The notes under the pieces: model-generated | Databases searched by the model: none | The model's input: only the letters and a program-made list of their open reading frames with translations | Told to the model about the DNA's origin: nothing | Part shown: piece after piece, positions 43,346 through 52,147 of the stretch | Layout: the number at the start of each line of letters is the position of its first letter | How positions within the stretch are numbered: the stretch's first letter is position 1 | Position numbers and translations under genes: made by a program | Source of the DNA: Geomesophilobacter sediminis | GTDB taxonomy: Bacteria; Desulfobacterota; Desulfuromonadia; Geobacterales; Geobacteraceae | Length of the DNA: 64,000 nucleotides | Direction: 5' to 3' | Assembly: GCF_016458275.1 (NCBI RefSeq) | Contig: NZ_JAEMHM010000006.1 | Location: 62,001 to 126,000, forward strand

Positions 43346-43708
43346 ATGGGTAACGTATTGATCGTCGACGACTCTTCGACCATGAGGAAAATCATCTCCC
43401 GCAGCCTGCGTCAGGCGGGCCTTGCCGTGGACGATATCTACGAGGCAGGTGACGGGATCGAGGGGCTGGCCGCCATGGAAGGAAAGACCATCGACCTGAT
43501 CCTCTCCGACATCAACATGCCGAACATGGACGGCCTCGAGTTCATCAAGAACGTCCGCGCCAAGGGGTGCACGGTTCCGATCGTCATGATCACCACCGAG
43601 GGTGGCGAAGACATCCTGAAAGAGGCGGTCAACAACGGCGCCAGCGACAGCATCAAGAAACCGTTCACCCCGGAGCAGCTCAATCAGAAGCTGGGAGGCA
43701 TCTTATGA
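43346..43708 (+). CDS. cheY: CheY-type single-domain response regulator
   Basis: The 120-residue stand-alone receiver has acidic pocket residues in VLIVDDSST, phospho-acceptor Asp in LILSDINMPNMDG, the conserved Thr in VMITTEGG and the Lys in IKKPFTPEQ. AGGAGG precedes the ATG. The stop overlaps the cheX start. Paired with CheX-type phosphatases it likely signals to the flagellar switch, whose FliG component is encoded in this window. Confidence 0.92.
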   Translation: MGNVLIVDDSSTMRKIISRSLRQAGLAVDDIYEAGDGIEGLAAMEGKTIDLILSDINMPNMDGLEFIKNVRAKGCTVPIVMITTEGGEDILKEAVNNGASDSIKKPFTPEQLNQKLGGIL

Positions 43709-44214
43709 TGTCCCTGAACGAAACGATCTCGGAGGCAACCCACCTCGAAGAGGCGGAACTCGCGGGATACGTCATCAACGCGACCAAGGAGGTCTTTGAC
43801 ACCATGGTCATGATGGCGCTGGAGGACAGCTACCCGCTCAAGGAGCCGGTGACCTCGTTCCACTGCTCGGTCACCGGCATGGTGGGGCTCGCCGGCACCT
43901 ACACCGGGATCCTTTCCATCCATTGCCCCAAGCCGCTCGCCCTGCGCATCACCTCGAACATGCTCGGCATGGACGTCGATGAGGTCGGCGAGGACGTCAA
44001 CGACGCCCTGGGCGAGATCGCCAACATGCTCGGCGGCTACGTCAAGCAGATCCTCTCCAAGGGGGGACTGGACATCAACCTCTCCATCCCGACCGTCATC
44101 TCCGGGGAGGATTACACCATCAACTCCATGTCCGACAGCGACTGCGTCGTCATCCCCTTTCTGAACGAAGGGGAGCGTTTCCTGGTCGGGCTCAAGCTGC
44201 GCAAAGAAGAGTAG
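43705..44214 (+). CDS. cheX: CheX-type phosphatase
   Basis: The 169-residue protein carries the CheC/CheX/FliY phosphatase signature D-x3-E-x2-N in DALGEIANMLGG, with a downstream proline in LSIPTVISG. These residues dephosphorylate CheY-P. The fold around it (TSFHCSVTGMVGLAGTYTGILSIHCP) matches CheX. GGGAGG sits six bases before ATG 43705, which overlaps the cheY stop codon, so the two are coupled. Confidence 0.88.
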   Translation: MMSLNETISEATHLEEAELAGYVINATKEVFDTMVMMALEDSYPLKEPVTSFHCSVTGMVGLAGTYTGILSIHCPKPLALRITSNMLGMDVDEVGEDVNDALGEIANMLGGYVKQILSKGGLDINLSIPTVISGEDYTINSMSDSDCVVIPFLNEGERFLVGLKLRKEE

Positions 44215-44231
44215 GCAACGGGTAACACACC

Positions 44232-45245
44232 ATGGCATACGCCAAGCTACAAGCGATGTTGGACGCCGCGATGAGGCAGGCCGGGGAGGAGAGCAGCATG
44301 CTCCTCGGTCAGGATCTCACCGTGGAGGAATCCGACATCCTCAACACGGACAAGAAAAGCTACTGCTGCGACATGGACTACGGCGTCTATTCGGTCGTCG
44401 TCGAGTCGCGCGAAGCTTACCAGGGGAAGTTCTACCTCTTGTTCGAGCTCGGCGACGCCATCACCATGAGCAGCATCCTCCTGGGGATCCCCGACCCGAG
44501 GATCCGGGAGAAAAGGCGCCTGAACATCCAGGAGCCGGACGACGTCGACGCCTTCGGCGAGATCGCCAACCAGATCATCGGTTCCTTCAACTCGGTCTTC
44601 CAGCCCAAGCTCCCCGAGAAGGTGCACCTAAAGCTCCTCACCCCGGTCCGCTACATCCCGGAAATCGACCAGTTGACCGACGACATCCCGTTCCCGGAGG
44701 GGAACTACGTCATGTACCGGGTCCCCCTGGCGATCCCGGGGCAGGAGATGAACCGGCTCGACATCATGGTCCCCCGCGACCTCGCCAAGCTCTTCGATCC
44801 GGAAGGTGATGCGGAGGAGGCGGCCGCGGCCGAGGCCCAGGCGGTGGTCCCGGTGGAGGAGAAGGCGACTCCCGGGGTGCTCCCCCAGTCGATCCTCGTG
44901 CTCGGCGACGAGACCGAGCGCGGGGAGATCATCGAGAACCTGGGCTCCTGCGGCCTGAAGATGATCGACGCCCCCCTGAGCGCCGACATCCCGGCCCTGT
45001 GCGCCCAGTCCGAGGTAAAGATCGCGGTGATCACCCTCAAGCACACTGCCGACCGCGACCTCGCGGTCTGCAACCGGATCGTGCCCTTTCTGAAGAAGCG
45101 GGGCGGCTCGGTCATCCTCTGCTCCCCCGAGTGGACCCGGACCTCGCTTTTGAAGGCGCTCAAGGCCGGCGCCAAGGAGGTTCTGCTCCGCCCCTTCGCC
45201 GCCGACGAGCTGAAGAGTAAGATCGGGAGGATGCTCAACGCCTGA
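44232..45245 (+). CDS. CheC-like domain fused to a degenerate receiver
   Basis: The 337-residue protein has an N-terminal CheC/CheX-like half with the phosphatase motif DAFGEIANQIIG (D-x3-E-x2-N; about 106-117) and a following proline. An Ala/Glu-rich linker (EGDAEEAAAAEAQAVVPVEE) leads to a C-terminal receiver-like domain (SILVLGDETERGEI to LLRPFAADELKSKIGRML). The receiver lacks the paired acidic residues and the phospho-acceptor Asp (IAVITLKH), and its lysine is Arg, so it cannot be phosphorylated in the usual way. The intact phosphatase half suggests it acts on CheY-P, with the dead receiver as a docking or dimer module. It is the fourth gene of the kinase-cheY-cheX operon. Confidence 0.75.
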   Translation: MAYAKLQAMLDAAMRQAGEESSMLLGQDLTVEESDILNTDKKSYCCDMDYGVYSVVVESREAYQGKFYLLFELGDAITMSSILLGIPDPRIREKRRLNIQEPDDVDAFGEIANQIIGSFNSVFQPKLPEKVHLKLLTPVRYIPEIDQLTDDIPFPEGNYVMYRVPLAIPGQEMNRLDIMVPRDLAKLFDPEGDAEEAAAAEAQAVVPVEEKATPGVLPQSILVLGDETERGEIIENLGSCGLKMIDAPLSADIPALCAQSEVKIAVITLKHTADRDLAVCNRIVPFLKKRGGSVILCSPEWTRTSLLKALKAGAKEVLLRPFAADELKSKIGRMLNA

Positions 45246-45442
45246 CCCCCACCGCGCCGCTTCCCGGACCGGACCCGGCCTCGGGGGAAGCTGCGTCAAA
45301 AAATCGACCCGCCCCAGTTATTTTTGACGATGCGGCACGCCCCCCTCCCGCCTCGCTCGCGCCAATCCGCGCCTGGCACCGCTTTACGCCCCACCCCCCG
45401 CGTTACGTTTTCGACGGCACACCTTTTGCCTTAACCCCCTTC

Positions 45443-47554
45443 ATGGCCCATCACCGACCCAAAGCGTTGCCGCGCCTGCTGCGGCTTTTGTGCTGCGTTC
45501 TGTTGCTCTCCCTTTTTCCGGCCCTGGTCCGGGGCGAGGAGGCGAACCGCCTGCTGCGCATCCGCGTTGCCCCCCATTCCGGAGGGAGCCGGGTGACGCT
45601 TCTCTTCAGCGACACCCCCGACTACACCGTCACCAGGCTCGCCGGGCGTCTCAAGGTCAGCGTCCGCAATGCCGACTCCCCGCTGTTCCGGAAGTACCGC
45701 ACCCTCTCCGGTCCCCACGTGGCCGGCATCGTCTGTTCCCAGCACGGCGACGAGCTGCAGGTGGTGGTCAAGGTGCAGTCGGGGAACGAGCCGCGGCTGA
45801 TTCCCGGCGGCAATCCCCAGTCCCTCATCGTCGACGTCGCCCCGGCGACGCGCCCGGCGGGCAAGGTCGACATCATGCCCGGGCGGGAGAAGATCCTCCA
45901 GGGTACCGAAAAGCTGGTGCGCGAGTTCGACGCCCCGTTCCGCGCCGGACTCCCCTTCGCCCCCACCGACGACAAGAAGCTCCGCCAGTACCTCCCCGAG
46001 AACGAGGCGCTCCTTTTCCAGCGTGCCGAGGATGTCCTTTACAAGGAGCAGGCGGGCGACGTGGTCCCGGTTTTCAGCCACTTCCTGACCCAGGCTCCGG
46101 CGGTGCGCGCGCTCGCCTGCTACCGGCTGGGGCAGGCGTACTACCTGCTGGGACGGATGGACGACGCCCTGAAGTCGTTCCAGGAAGGGGAGCGGCTCGA
46201 TCCGGAGTACCTGGAACGGGTGCCGGACGTCATGGAATGCTATGCGGAGGTCAAGGCGCGGACCGGCGACTTCGCCGGGGGGCGCGCCTTTCTCACCCGG
46301 CTCATCGTCCAGCAGGCCGGGAGCCTCTACGCCGGGCCGCTTTTGAACCATCTCGCCCAGATGCAGAGCCGTCACGGAGACGACACCGCCGCCATCCACA
46401 CCTACCGCAGCGTGATCGCCCGCTTCCCGGGGAGCGCCGCGGCAGGGAGGGCCCGGATGAAGCTCGTGGACCGGGAGGTCTTCACCCTCTCCCCCGAGAC
46501 CTACAAGCCGGTCCAGGAGCGCTACCAGACCCTCTACGACAACCCGGGCGAGCAGCCCCTGCGCGACGAGGCCCTGTTCAAGATCGCCCTCCTCGAGGCG
46601 CTCTACGGACCGGCCGCCGACGCCCTCGATGCCGTGGTGACCTACCAGCGGCGCTACCCGCACGGGATGTTCTTTGCCGTGACCCGGCAGATGCGCGAGG
46701 AGCTCCTCCTGCCGGTCTACAAGCAGATCTTCGCCACCCACGACGACAAGAAGCTGGTGCAGTTCGCCCTGGACCACAAGGAATACCTCTCCGTCACCCT
46801 CACCGACCCCGACTTCGCCCGCCGGTTGGGCGACGCCTGCCACCGCTCGAACCAGGTGTCGGTGGAGCTTGCGCTCTTCGGCTACCTCGCCGAACGCCCC
46901 TGGGCCGGAGCGGCCGCCCCGTACCTTCTGGAGCGGATGGTGGAGGACGCCTACGCGCTCGGGAAAAGGGACACCGCCGAGCAGGCCGGCAAGGCCTACT
47001 TGAGCCGCTTCCCCAAAGGGGCGCAGGCCCAGCACATCCGGGAGCGGCTGGCCGGGTTCGCCTTCGAGAAGGGGGACCAGAAGGGGGCGGCGGCCCAGCT
47101 CGCCTTCCTGGGCGGGAAGAAAGCGACCAAAGCCCAGATCGCCGACAGCGACTACTACCTCGGCAAGGGGCTCATCGCCTCCGGCGACCACCGCGGCGGG
47201 GAGCGGGCCCTGGCCCGCTTCGCGGCCGCAGCCCCGGCCGGCTCCCCGCTCCTTCCGGACACCTACTTTTCGCTCGCGGCGGCGCGGGTGCTCCTTCGGG
47301 ACAACGCCGGCGCCATCAGGGCATACCAGGAGGGGCTCAAGTTCGCCTCCGGGGAGACCGCGGACCAGTTCCTCTACAAGATGGGCGAGCTCTACCTCAA
47401 GCTGAACCGGGTCAAGGAGGCGAGCGCCTCCTGGAACCGGGTCGTCAAGGAAGGGAAAGACTCGACCTGGAAGAAAATGGCCGCCGAACGGCTGACCGAC
47501 ATCCAGTGGCGGTTGAAAATGTCGAAGGAGCTGCCCGCCCGGTCAAAATTTTGA
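45443..47554 (+). CDS. Exported TPR-repeat protein with N-terminal AMIN-like domain
   Basis: The 703-residue protein has a signal peptide (LLRLLCCVLLLSLFPALVRG). Next is an AMIN-like beta domain (LLRIRVAPHSGGSRVTLLF to GNPQSLIVDVAPA; about 38-125), a fold that in other proteins targets cell-wall complexes. The rest is built of TPR-like helical repeats (for example ALACYRLGQAYYLLGRMDDA, TAAIHTYRSVIARFP, ADQFLYKMGELYLKLNRVKE). Its position just ahead of the flagellar operon, on the same strand, suggests a periplasmic role in motor or basal-body assembly. That is inference from context. The ribosome-binding site is weak. A terminator-like hairpin follows it. Confidence 0.75.
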   Translation: MAHHRPKALPRLLRLLCCVLLLSLFPALVRGEEANRLLRIRVAPHSGGSRVTLLFSDTPDYTVTRLAGRLKVSVRNADSPLFRKYRTLSGPHVAGIVCSQHGDELQVVVKVQSGNEPRLIPGGNPQSLIVDVAPATRPAGKVDIMPGREKILQGTEKLVREFDAPFRAGLPFAPTDDKKLRQYLPENEALLFQRAEDVLYKEQAGDVVPVFSHFLTQAPAVRALACYRLGQAYYLLGRMDDALKSFQEGERLDPEYLERVPDVMECYAEVKARTGDFAGGRAFLTRLIVQQAGSLYAGPLLNHLAQMQSRHGDDTAAIHTYRSVIARFPGSAAAGRARMKLVDREVFTLSPETYKPVQERYQTLYDNPGEQPLRDEALFKIALLEALYGPAADALDAVVTYQRRYPHGMFFAVTRQMREELLLPVYKQIFATHDDKKLVQFALDHKEYLSVTLTDPDFARRLGDACHRSNQVSVELALFGYLAERPWAGAAAPYLLERMVEDAYALGKRDTAEQAGKAYLSRFPKGAQAQHIRERLAGFAFEKGDQKGAAAQLAFLGGKKATKAQIADSDYYLGKGLIASGDHRGGERALARFAAAAPAGSPLLPDTYFSLAAARVLLRDNAGAIRAYQEGLKFASGETADQFLYKMGELYLKLNRVKEASASWNRVVKEGKDSTWKKMAAERLTDIQWRLKMSKELPARSKF

Positions 47555-47567
47555 CCACAGGTACGGG

Positions 47568-47610
47568 AAAAGCCGCGCCGCGCCCCGTTACGCGGGATGG
47601 TACGGCTTTT
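47568..47610 (+). terminator. Terminator-like hairpin after the TPR gene
   Basis: AAAAGCCG (47568-47575) pairs with CGGCTTTT (47603-47610), with an inner CCGCG/CGCGG stem. GCTTTTT follows. Its distal arm overlaps the sigma-54 promoter of the flagellar operon. Confidence 0.5.
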
Positions 47611-47613
47611 GCT
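47598..47613 (+). promoter_or_regulatory. Sigma-54 promoter of the flagellar operon
   Basis: TGGTACGGCTTTTGCT matches the sigma-54 consensus TGGCACG-N4-TTGCW with a single change (C to T in the -24 element). It lies 34 bases upstream of the flgB ATG. Class II flagellar operons of many bacteria use this sigma factor. Confidence 0.8.
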
Positions 47614-47646
47614 TTTTCAGCCGCAGGCTTAAAAAGGAGAACCTTC

Positions 47647-48063
47647 ATGGCGCTGCAAATTTTCGGAAATACGGTGGAACTGCTCGGCAAGACCCTCGAC
47701 CTGAGGGCCAAGCGGCAGGGACTGATCTCCTCCAACCTCGCCAACGTAGAGACCCCCAATTTCACCCCTTCGGACCTCTCCTTCGAAAAGGAGCTGAAAA
47801 ACGCGGTGAGCAAGGGGAGCTCGGCACGGCTCGACGTGACCAATCCGCGCCACATCCCGCTCAAGGGGGGGACGCAGCAGCTGGACCGGGTCCAGGGTGA
47901 CGTGCTGGAGACCCCGGACAAGGCGGAAGGCCCGGACGGCAACTCGGTGGCGATGGAGACCGAGATGGGGCGCCTGGCGGAAAACCAGATCATGTACAAC
48001 GCATCGATACAGCTTTTGAACAAGAAGTTTGACGGCATCAAGCTGGCCATCAAAGGGAGCTAA
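47647..48063 (+). CDS. flgB: Flagellar proximal rod protein FlgB
   Basis: FlgB is a subunit of the proximal rod in the periplasm, exported by the flagellar type III apparatus. The 138-residue length and the N-terminal rod motif SSNLANVETPNFTPSDLSF are typical, as is the C-terminal amphipathic helix (MGRLAENQIMYNASIQLLNKK). It is the first gene behind the sigma-54 promoter. AAGGAG precedes the ATG. Confidence 0.95.
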   Translation: MALQIFGNTVELLGKTLDLRAKRQGLISSNLANVETPNFTPSDLSFEKELKNAVSKGSSARLDVTNPRHIPLKGGTQQLDRVQGDVLETPDKAEGPDGNSVAMETEMGRLAENQIMYNASIQLLNKKFDGIKLAIKGS

Positions 48064-48065
48064 CT

Positions 48066-48494
48066 ATGGACTTTTTCTCTTCCATGGACATCAGCGCCTC
48101 TGCGCTCGCCGCGCAGCGGACCCGGATGAACCTCATTTCGAGCAACCTCGCCAACGTGAACTCGACCAAGACCGCCGAGGGGGGGCCCTACAAGCGCAAG
48201 GACGCCGTCTTCACCGCGACCGACGCCCCCGGCTCCTTCGGCGACGCCCTGGGCAAGGCCGCGGCGCGCGGCGTCGAGGTCACCCAGATCATGGAGGACC
48301 CGAATCCTCCCCGCCTCCAGTACGACCCCACCCATCCCGACGCGAACCCCCAGGGGTACGTCGCCTATCCGAACATCAACGTCGTCGAGGAGATGGCGGA
48401 CATGATCACCGCCTCGCGCAGCTACGAGGCGAACGTCACCGCTTCCAACGCGGCCAAGAATATGGCGCTCAAGACCCTGGAACTGGGTCGTTAG
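48066..48494 (+). CDS. flgC: Flagellar proximal rod protein FlgC
   Basis: FlgC is a 142-residue rod protein that assembles with FlgB. The N-terminal motif SSNLANVNSTKTAEGGPYKR and the C-terminal EEMADMITASRSYEANVTA with KTLELGR are the hallmark ends of this family. It starts two bases after the flgB stop. Confidence 0.96.
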   Translation: MDFFSSMDISASALAAQRTRMNLISSNLANVNSTKTAEGGPYKRKDAVFTATDAPGSFGDALGKAAARGVEVTQIMEDPNPPRLQYDPTHPDANPQGYVAYPNINVVEEMADMITASRSYEANVTASNAAKNMALKTLELGR

Positions 48495-48513
48495 CAAAAA
48501 GGAGAGCTAAGAG

Positions 48514-48825
48514 ATGGTCATCGAGAAAATCGGCGCCGCCACCGCCGGATCCCTATCCCTCAACCCCACGTCGGCGGCAACCGAAGCGGCCCAGCAGCCG
48601 GCCTCGGTCGAGTTCGGGAAGTTCTTCCAGGATTTCGTCGGCAAGGTGAACGACCTGCAGGGCCAGGCGGACAAGTCGATCCAGGACCTCGCCACCGGCC
48701 AGAGCAAGGGGCTCCACGAGGTGATGCTCGCCGTGGAGAAGGCGAACATCTCCTTCCAGATGCTCACCCAGGTACGCAACAAGGCGGTCGACGCCTATCA
48801 GGAAATCATGCGGATGCAGGTGTAG
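48514..48825 (+). CDS. fliE: Flagellar hook-basal body protein FliE
   Basis: FliE is a 103-residue protein joining the MS ring to the rod. The C-terminal helix [21 protein letters not shown] to [16 protein letters not shown] is diagnostic. AAAGGAG precedes the ATG, 19 bases after flgC. Confidence 0.94.
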   Translation: MVIEKIGAATAGSLSLNPTSAATEAAQQPASVEFGKFFQDFVGKVNDLQGQADKSIQDLATGQSKGLHEVMLAVEKANISFQMLTQVRNKAVDAYQEIMRMQV

Positions 48826-48860
48826 GCGAAAGATAGCGCGGACCGCGACGTGGAGTAGGT

Positions 48861-50423
48861 ATGCCGGAAGGCCTTAAAAAACTTTTGGAACCGTTTCTCG
48901 CCTTGAGCAAGGCGCGGCGATTGATCGTCGGTGGGGTGGCGCTCGTCTCCCTCATCGCGTTCGGTGCGCTGATCATGGTGGCCAACAAGACGGATTACCG
49001 TCCGCTGTTCACCAACCTCTCCACCGAGGATGCCGGGGAGATCGTCAAAAAGCTCAAGGACCAGAAGGTTCCCTACCAGATATCCAACGACGGGAAGGCG
49101 GTCCTGGTCCCGTCCGACAAGGTGTACGACCTGAGGCTCTCGCTGGCCAGCGACGGGCTCCCCCAGGGGGGCGGGGTCGGCTTCGAGATCTTCGACCGGA
49201 AGAACTTCGGGATGACCGAGTTCGTCCAGAAGCTCAACTACCAGCGCGCCCTGCAGGGTGAACTGGGGCGGACCATCGCCCAGCTGGGCGGGGTGGAGTC
49301 GGCCCGGGTGCACCTGGCCCTTCCCGAGAAGACCCTGTTCAAGGAAGCCGAAAAGCCGGCCACCGCCTCGGTGGTCATCAAGATGCGCTCCAACGGCCTT
49401 TTGCGCGACTCGGAAGTGCAGGGGATCGTGCACCTGGTCGCCTCCTCCATCGAGGGGATGGACCCGGAAAACGTCACCGTGCTCGACTCCCGCGGCAAGG
49501 TCTTATCCAAGAACAGCCCCAACGACGCCGCCTCCAAGATCAGCGGCGTGCGCCAGGAAACCCAGCACAACTTCGAGCGGGGCCAGGAAGAGAAGCTGCA
49601 GACCCTTCTGGACAAGGTGGTGGGAAGCGGCAAGTCGGTGGCGCGCGTGTCGGCCAGCTTCGACTACAAGCAGGTGGAGAAGTTCGAGGAGCGCTACGAT
49701 CCCGATTCCGCGGCGGTGCGCAGCGAGCAGCGCAGCGAGGAGAAGGGGGCGACCAGCTCCACCCAGAGCGGCGTGCCGGGCGTGCAGAGCAACATCAACC
49801 GGGTGACCCCGCCGGGCGCAACCTCCGGTGGGGGGAGCAAGAGCGACGAGACCTTGAACTACGAGGTGAGCCGTTCCACCGCCCGGATCATCGAGCCGGT
49901 AGGCGCCCTGGCCAAGGTCTCGGTGGCCATCCTCGTGGACGGCAAGTACGAGCCGCCGGTGGGGGGCAAGCCGGGAGCGCCGCTTAAGTACCAGCCGCGC
50001 TCCCCGGACGAGATGCAGAAGATCGAGGCGCTGGTGAAAAGCGCGGTCGGCTTCAACGCCGAGCGCGGCGACCAGGTCACCGTCGCCAACATCCCCTTCC
50101 AGGAGACCGGCGAGGGGACCGACGAAGGGGCCAAGTGGTACAACGCGCCGATCCTCCAGGCGCTCATGAAAAACGTCCTGATCGGGCTCGGCTTCCTGGC
50201 CCTGGTGCTCTTCGTGGTCCGCCCGCTGATGAAGCTTCTGCACGTGGAGAAGCAGAAGGAAGTGCTGCAGGTGAACGACCTGGAGGCCCAGAAGCTCATC
50301 GAAGAGCAAAAGCGCGAGGCGGCGGTGGAGCGCCAGACCCAGCTGGAACTGGTGGAGAAGGTCAAGCAGGACCCCTACCAGGCGGCGCAGATCATTCAGA
50401 ACTGGTTGACCCGCAAGGAATGA
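48861..50423 (+). CDS. fliF: Flagellar MS-ring protein FliF
   Basis: FliF is the 520-residue inner-membrane protein that forms the MS ring. Two membrane segments are visible (RLIVGGVALVSLIAFGALIM near 15-35, and NVLIGLGFLALVLFVVRPL near 435-455). Between them are ring-building motifs such as LPQGGGVGFEIFDRKNFGMTE and ALQGELGRTIAQLGGVESAR. The cytoplasmic C-terminus (after PLMKLLHVEKQKEV) binds FliG. Confidence 0.96.
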   Translation: MPEGLKKLLEPFLALSKARRLIVGGVALVSLIAFGALIMVANKTDYRPLFTNLSTEDAGEIVKKLKDQKVPYQISNDGKAVLVPSDKVYDLRLSLASDGLPQGGGVGFEIFDRKNFGMTEFVQKLNYQRALQGELGRTIAQLGGVESARVHLALPEKTLFKEAEKPATASVVIKMRSNGLLRDSEVQGIVHLVASSIEGMDPENVTVLDSRGKVLSKNSPNDAASKISGVRQETQHNFERGQEEKLQTLLDKVVGSGKSVARVSASFDYKQVEKFEERYDPDSAAVRSEQRSEEKGATSSTQSGVPGVQSNINRVTPPGATSGGGSKSDETLNYEVSRSTARIIEPVGALAKVSVAILVDGKYEPPVGGKPGAPLKYQPRSPDEMQKIEALVKSAVGFNAERGDQVTVANIPFQETGEGTDEGAKWYNAPILQALMKNVLIGLGFLALVLFVVRPLMKLLHVEKQKEVLQVNDLEAQKLIEEQKREAAVERQTQLELVEKVKQDPYQAAQIIQNWLTRKE

Positions 50424-50448
50424 CCGGAAAACCGAGGAGAGCCTTAGC

Positions 50449-51441
50449 ATGACCGGAGCGGAAAAAGCCGCCGTTTTGATGCTGTACCTGGGGCCCGAGG
50501 CGACGGCCAGGGTCTTCGAGCACCTGGAAGACGGCGACATCAAGAAGATCAGCCAGAGCATGTCGAAGCTGGGGCACGTCCCCCGGCAGCAGATCACCGA
50601 CGTCATCGCCGAGTTCACCGACATCACCAACCCCGAGACCGGCTTCTTCGCCCAGGGGGAGGATTTCGTCAAGAAGATCCTGGAGCGGGCCTTGGGCCCG
50701 CAGCGCGCCGAGCTTTTGCTCCAGGAGATCCGCACCTCGGGGATCGGGGACATGACCGACATCCTCTCCTCGATGGACCCGCGGACCATCGCCAACTTCT
50801 TTTCCCAGGAGCACCCGCAGACCATCGCGGTGGTCCTGGCCAAGCTCAAGCCCAAGCAGACCAGCGAGATCATCTCGCTGCTCCCCCAGGACCTCCAGGC
50901 CGAGGTCGTGATCCGGATCGCCGAGGTAGACCAGGTCTCCCCGGAGATCCTGAACGAGATCGACGAGGTGATCCGGGTCGAGCTGACCGCCCTGGGCGGG
51001 GTGCAGCGCTTCAAGGTCGGCGGGGTCGAGAAGGTCGTGGACGTCTTCGGGCATCTGGACCGCTCCCGCGAGAAGAAGATCCTCGACAAGCTGGATACCC
51101 TCAACCCGCCGCTGGCCGAGGTCATCCGCAAGCACCTGTTCACCTTCGAGGACATCTTCAAGCTCGACGACCGCGCCATCCAGGTGGTCATGCGCGAGGT
51201 CTCCAACGACACCCTGACCCTGGCCATGAAGACCTCCCCGGACGACGTCAAGCAGAAGATCTTCCGCAACATCTCCAGCCGCGCCGCCGAGATGATCAGC
51301 GAGGACCTCGAGGTGATGGGGCCGGTGCGCCTCTCCGACGTGGAGAAGGCGCAGTCCGAGATCATCAAGATCGTCCGGAAGATGGAGGAGGACGGCAAGG
51401 TGGTGATCGCCGGCAGAGGCAGCGACGATGTCCTCGTCTGA
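50449..51441 (+). CDS. fliG: Flagellar motor switch protein FliG
   Basis: FliG is a 330-residue rotor protein on the cytoplasmic face of the MS ring. The middle domain has the EHPQT motif (QEHPQTIAVVLAKLKP). The C-terminal torque helix has charged residues in FTFEDIFKLDDRAIQ and REVSNDTLTLAMKT that interact with the stator. It overlaps fliH by 14 bases. It is the physical target of the CheY/CheX system upstream through FliM, which is not in the window. Confidence 0.97.
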   Translation: MTGAEKAAVLMLYLGPEATARVFEHLEDGDIKKISQSMSKLGHVPRQQITDVIAEFTDITNPETGFFAQGEDFVKKILERALGPQRAELLLQEIRTSGIGDMTDILSSMDPRTIANFFSQEHPQTIAVVLAKLKPKQTSEIISLLPQDLQAEVVIRIAEVDQVSPEILNEIDEVIRVELTALGGVQRFKVGGVEKVVDVFGHLDRSREKKILDKLDTLNPPLAEVIRKHLFTFEDIFKLDDRAIQVVMREVSNDTLTLAMKTSPDDVKQKIFRNISSRAAEMISEDLEVMGPVRLSDVEKAQSEIIKIVRKMEEDGKVVIAGRGSDDVLV

Positions 51442-52147
51442 GAACTTCCCCGAACCGGTCGCGGAACGCGTCTTCGTGCGGGACCAGCTCGGGGCGGCCC
51501 CGAAGTCGGAGGAAAAGGCGGCCTTCCAGCCGATCTCCTTCGGCCTGCCCGAACCGGTCGAGGAAGCGGTCGCGGAGCCCGAGGAGGAGATCCTCCCCCC
51601 GCCCCCGCCGGGGATCCCGGAGGACGAGGTGGCCCGGATGGTCGAGCAGGCCTACGAGGACGGCGCCCGCGACGGGAAGCTCCAGGCGCAGACCGAACTT
51701 TCCTCGCTGTGCGAGGCGCTCGGCGAGGCCCTGGTGACCCTGGGGCCGCTTCGGGAGCAGCTGATGCAGGAGAGCGAGGAGGAGCTTTTGAAGCTCGCCG
51801 TCGCCGTCGCCCGGAAGGTGATCCTGCGCGAGATCACCCTCGATCCGGCCATCCTGGCGGGGATGGCGGCAGCCGCCGTCGAGTTCGCCACCCGGGAGGA
51901 CGAGATCGTGGTCCGGCTCAACCGGGCCCAGTACCAGCAGCTGGCGGAGGACCCGGAGTACGTCCGGCTTTTCGCCGACAACCGCCGGGTCTCCTTCAAG
52001 GGGGATCCCGCGCTCCCCGCCGCAAGCTGTCTCGTCGAGACGGTCCGCGGCAACATCGACGCCGGGGTCGACAGCCAGCTCGACGAGATCCTGCGCCGCC
52101 TGATCGAGGAGCAGCACACCCGGCACGAAGAGGAGCCTGAACCGTGA
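51428..52147 (+). CDS. fliH: Flagellar assembly protein FliH
   Basis: FliH is a 239-residue regulator that binds and inhibits the export ATPase FliI. An acidic/proline-rich N-terminal part (about 1-70) precedes a helical region and a C-terminal domain with LLKLAVAVARKVILREI and LPAASCLVETVRGNIDAGVD, the conserved end. It overlaps fliG upstream by 14 bases and fliI downstream by four bases, signs of translational coupling. Confidence 0.92.
   Translation: MSSSENFPEPVAERVFVRDQLGAAPKSEEKAAFQPISFGLPEPVEEAVAEPEEEILPPPPPGIPEDEVARMVEQAYEDGARDGKLQAQTELSSLCEALGEALVTLGPLREQLMQESEEELLKLAVAVARKVILREITLDPAILAGMAAAAVEFATREDEIVVRLNRAQYQQLAEDPEYVRLFADNRRVSFKGDPALPAASCLVETVRGNIDAGVDSQLDEILRRLIEEQHTRHEEEPEP

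Noticed and set aside
45490-48063. Plus-strand frame of 857 codons ending with the flgB sequence
   Set aside because: It is an Arg/Pro/Gly-rich shadow of the TPR gene that happens to run into the flgB frame. flgB has its own ATG, ribosome-binding site and promoter.
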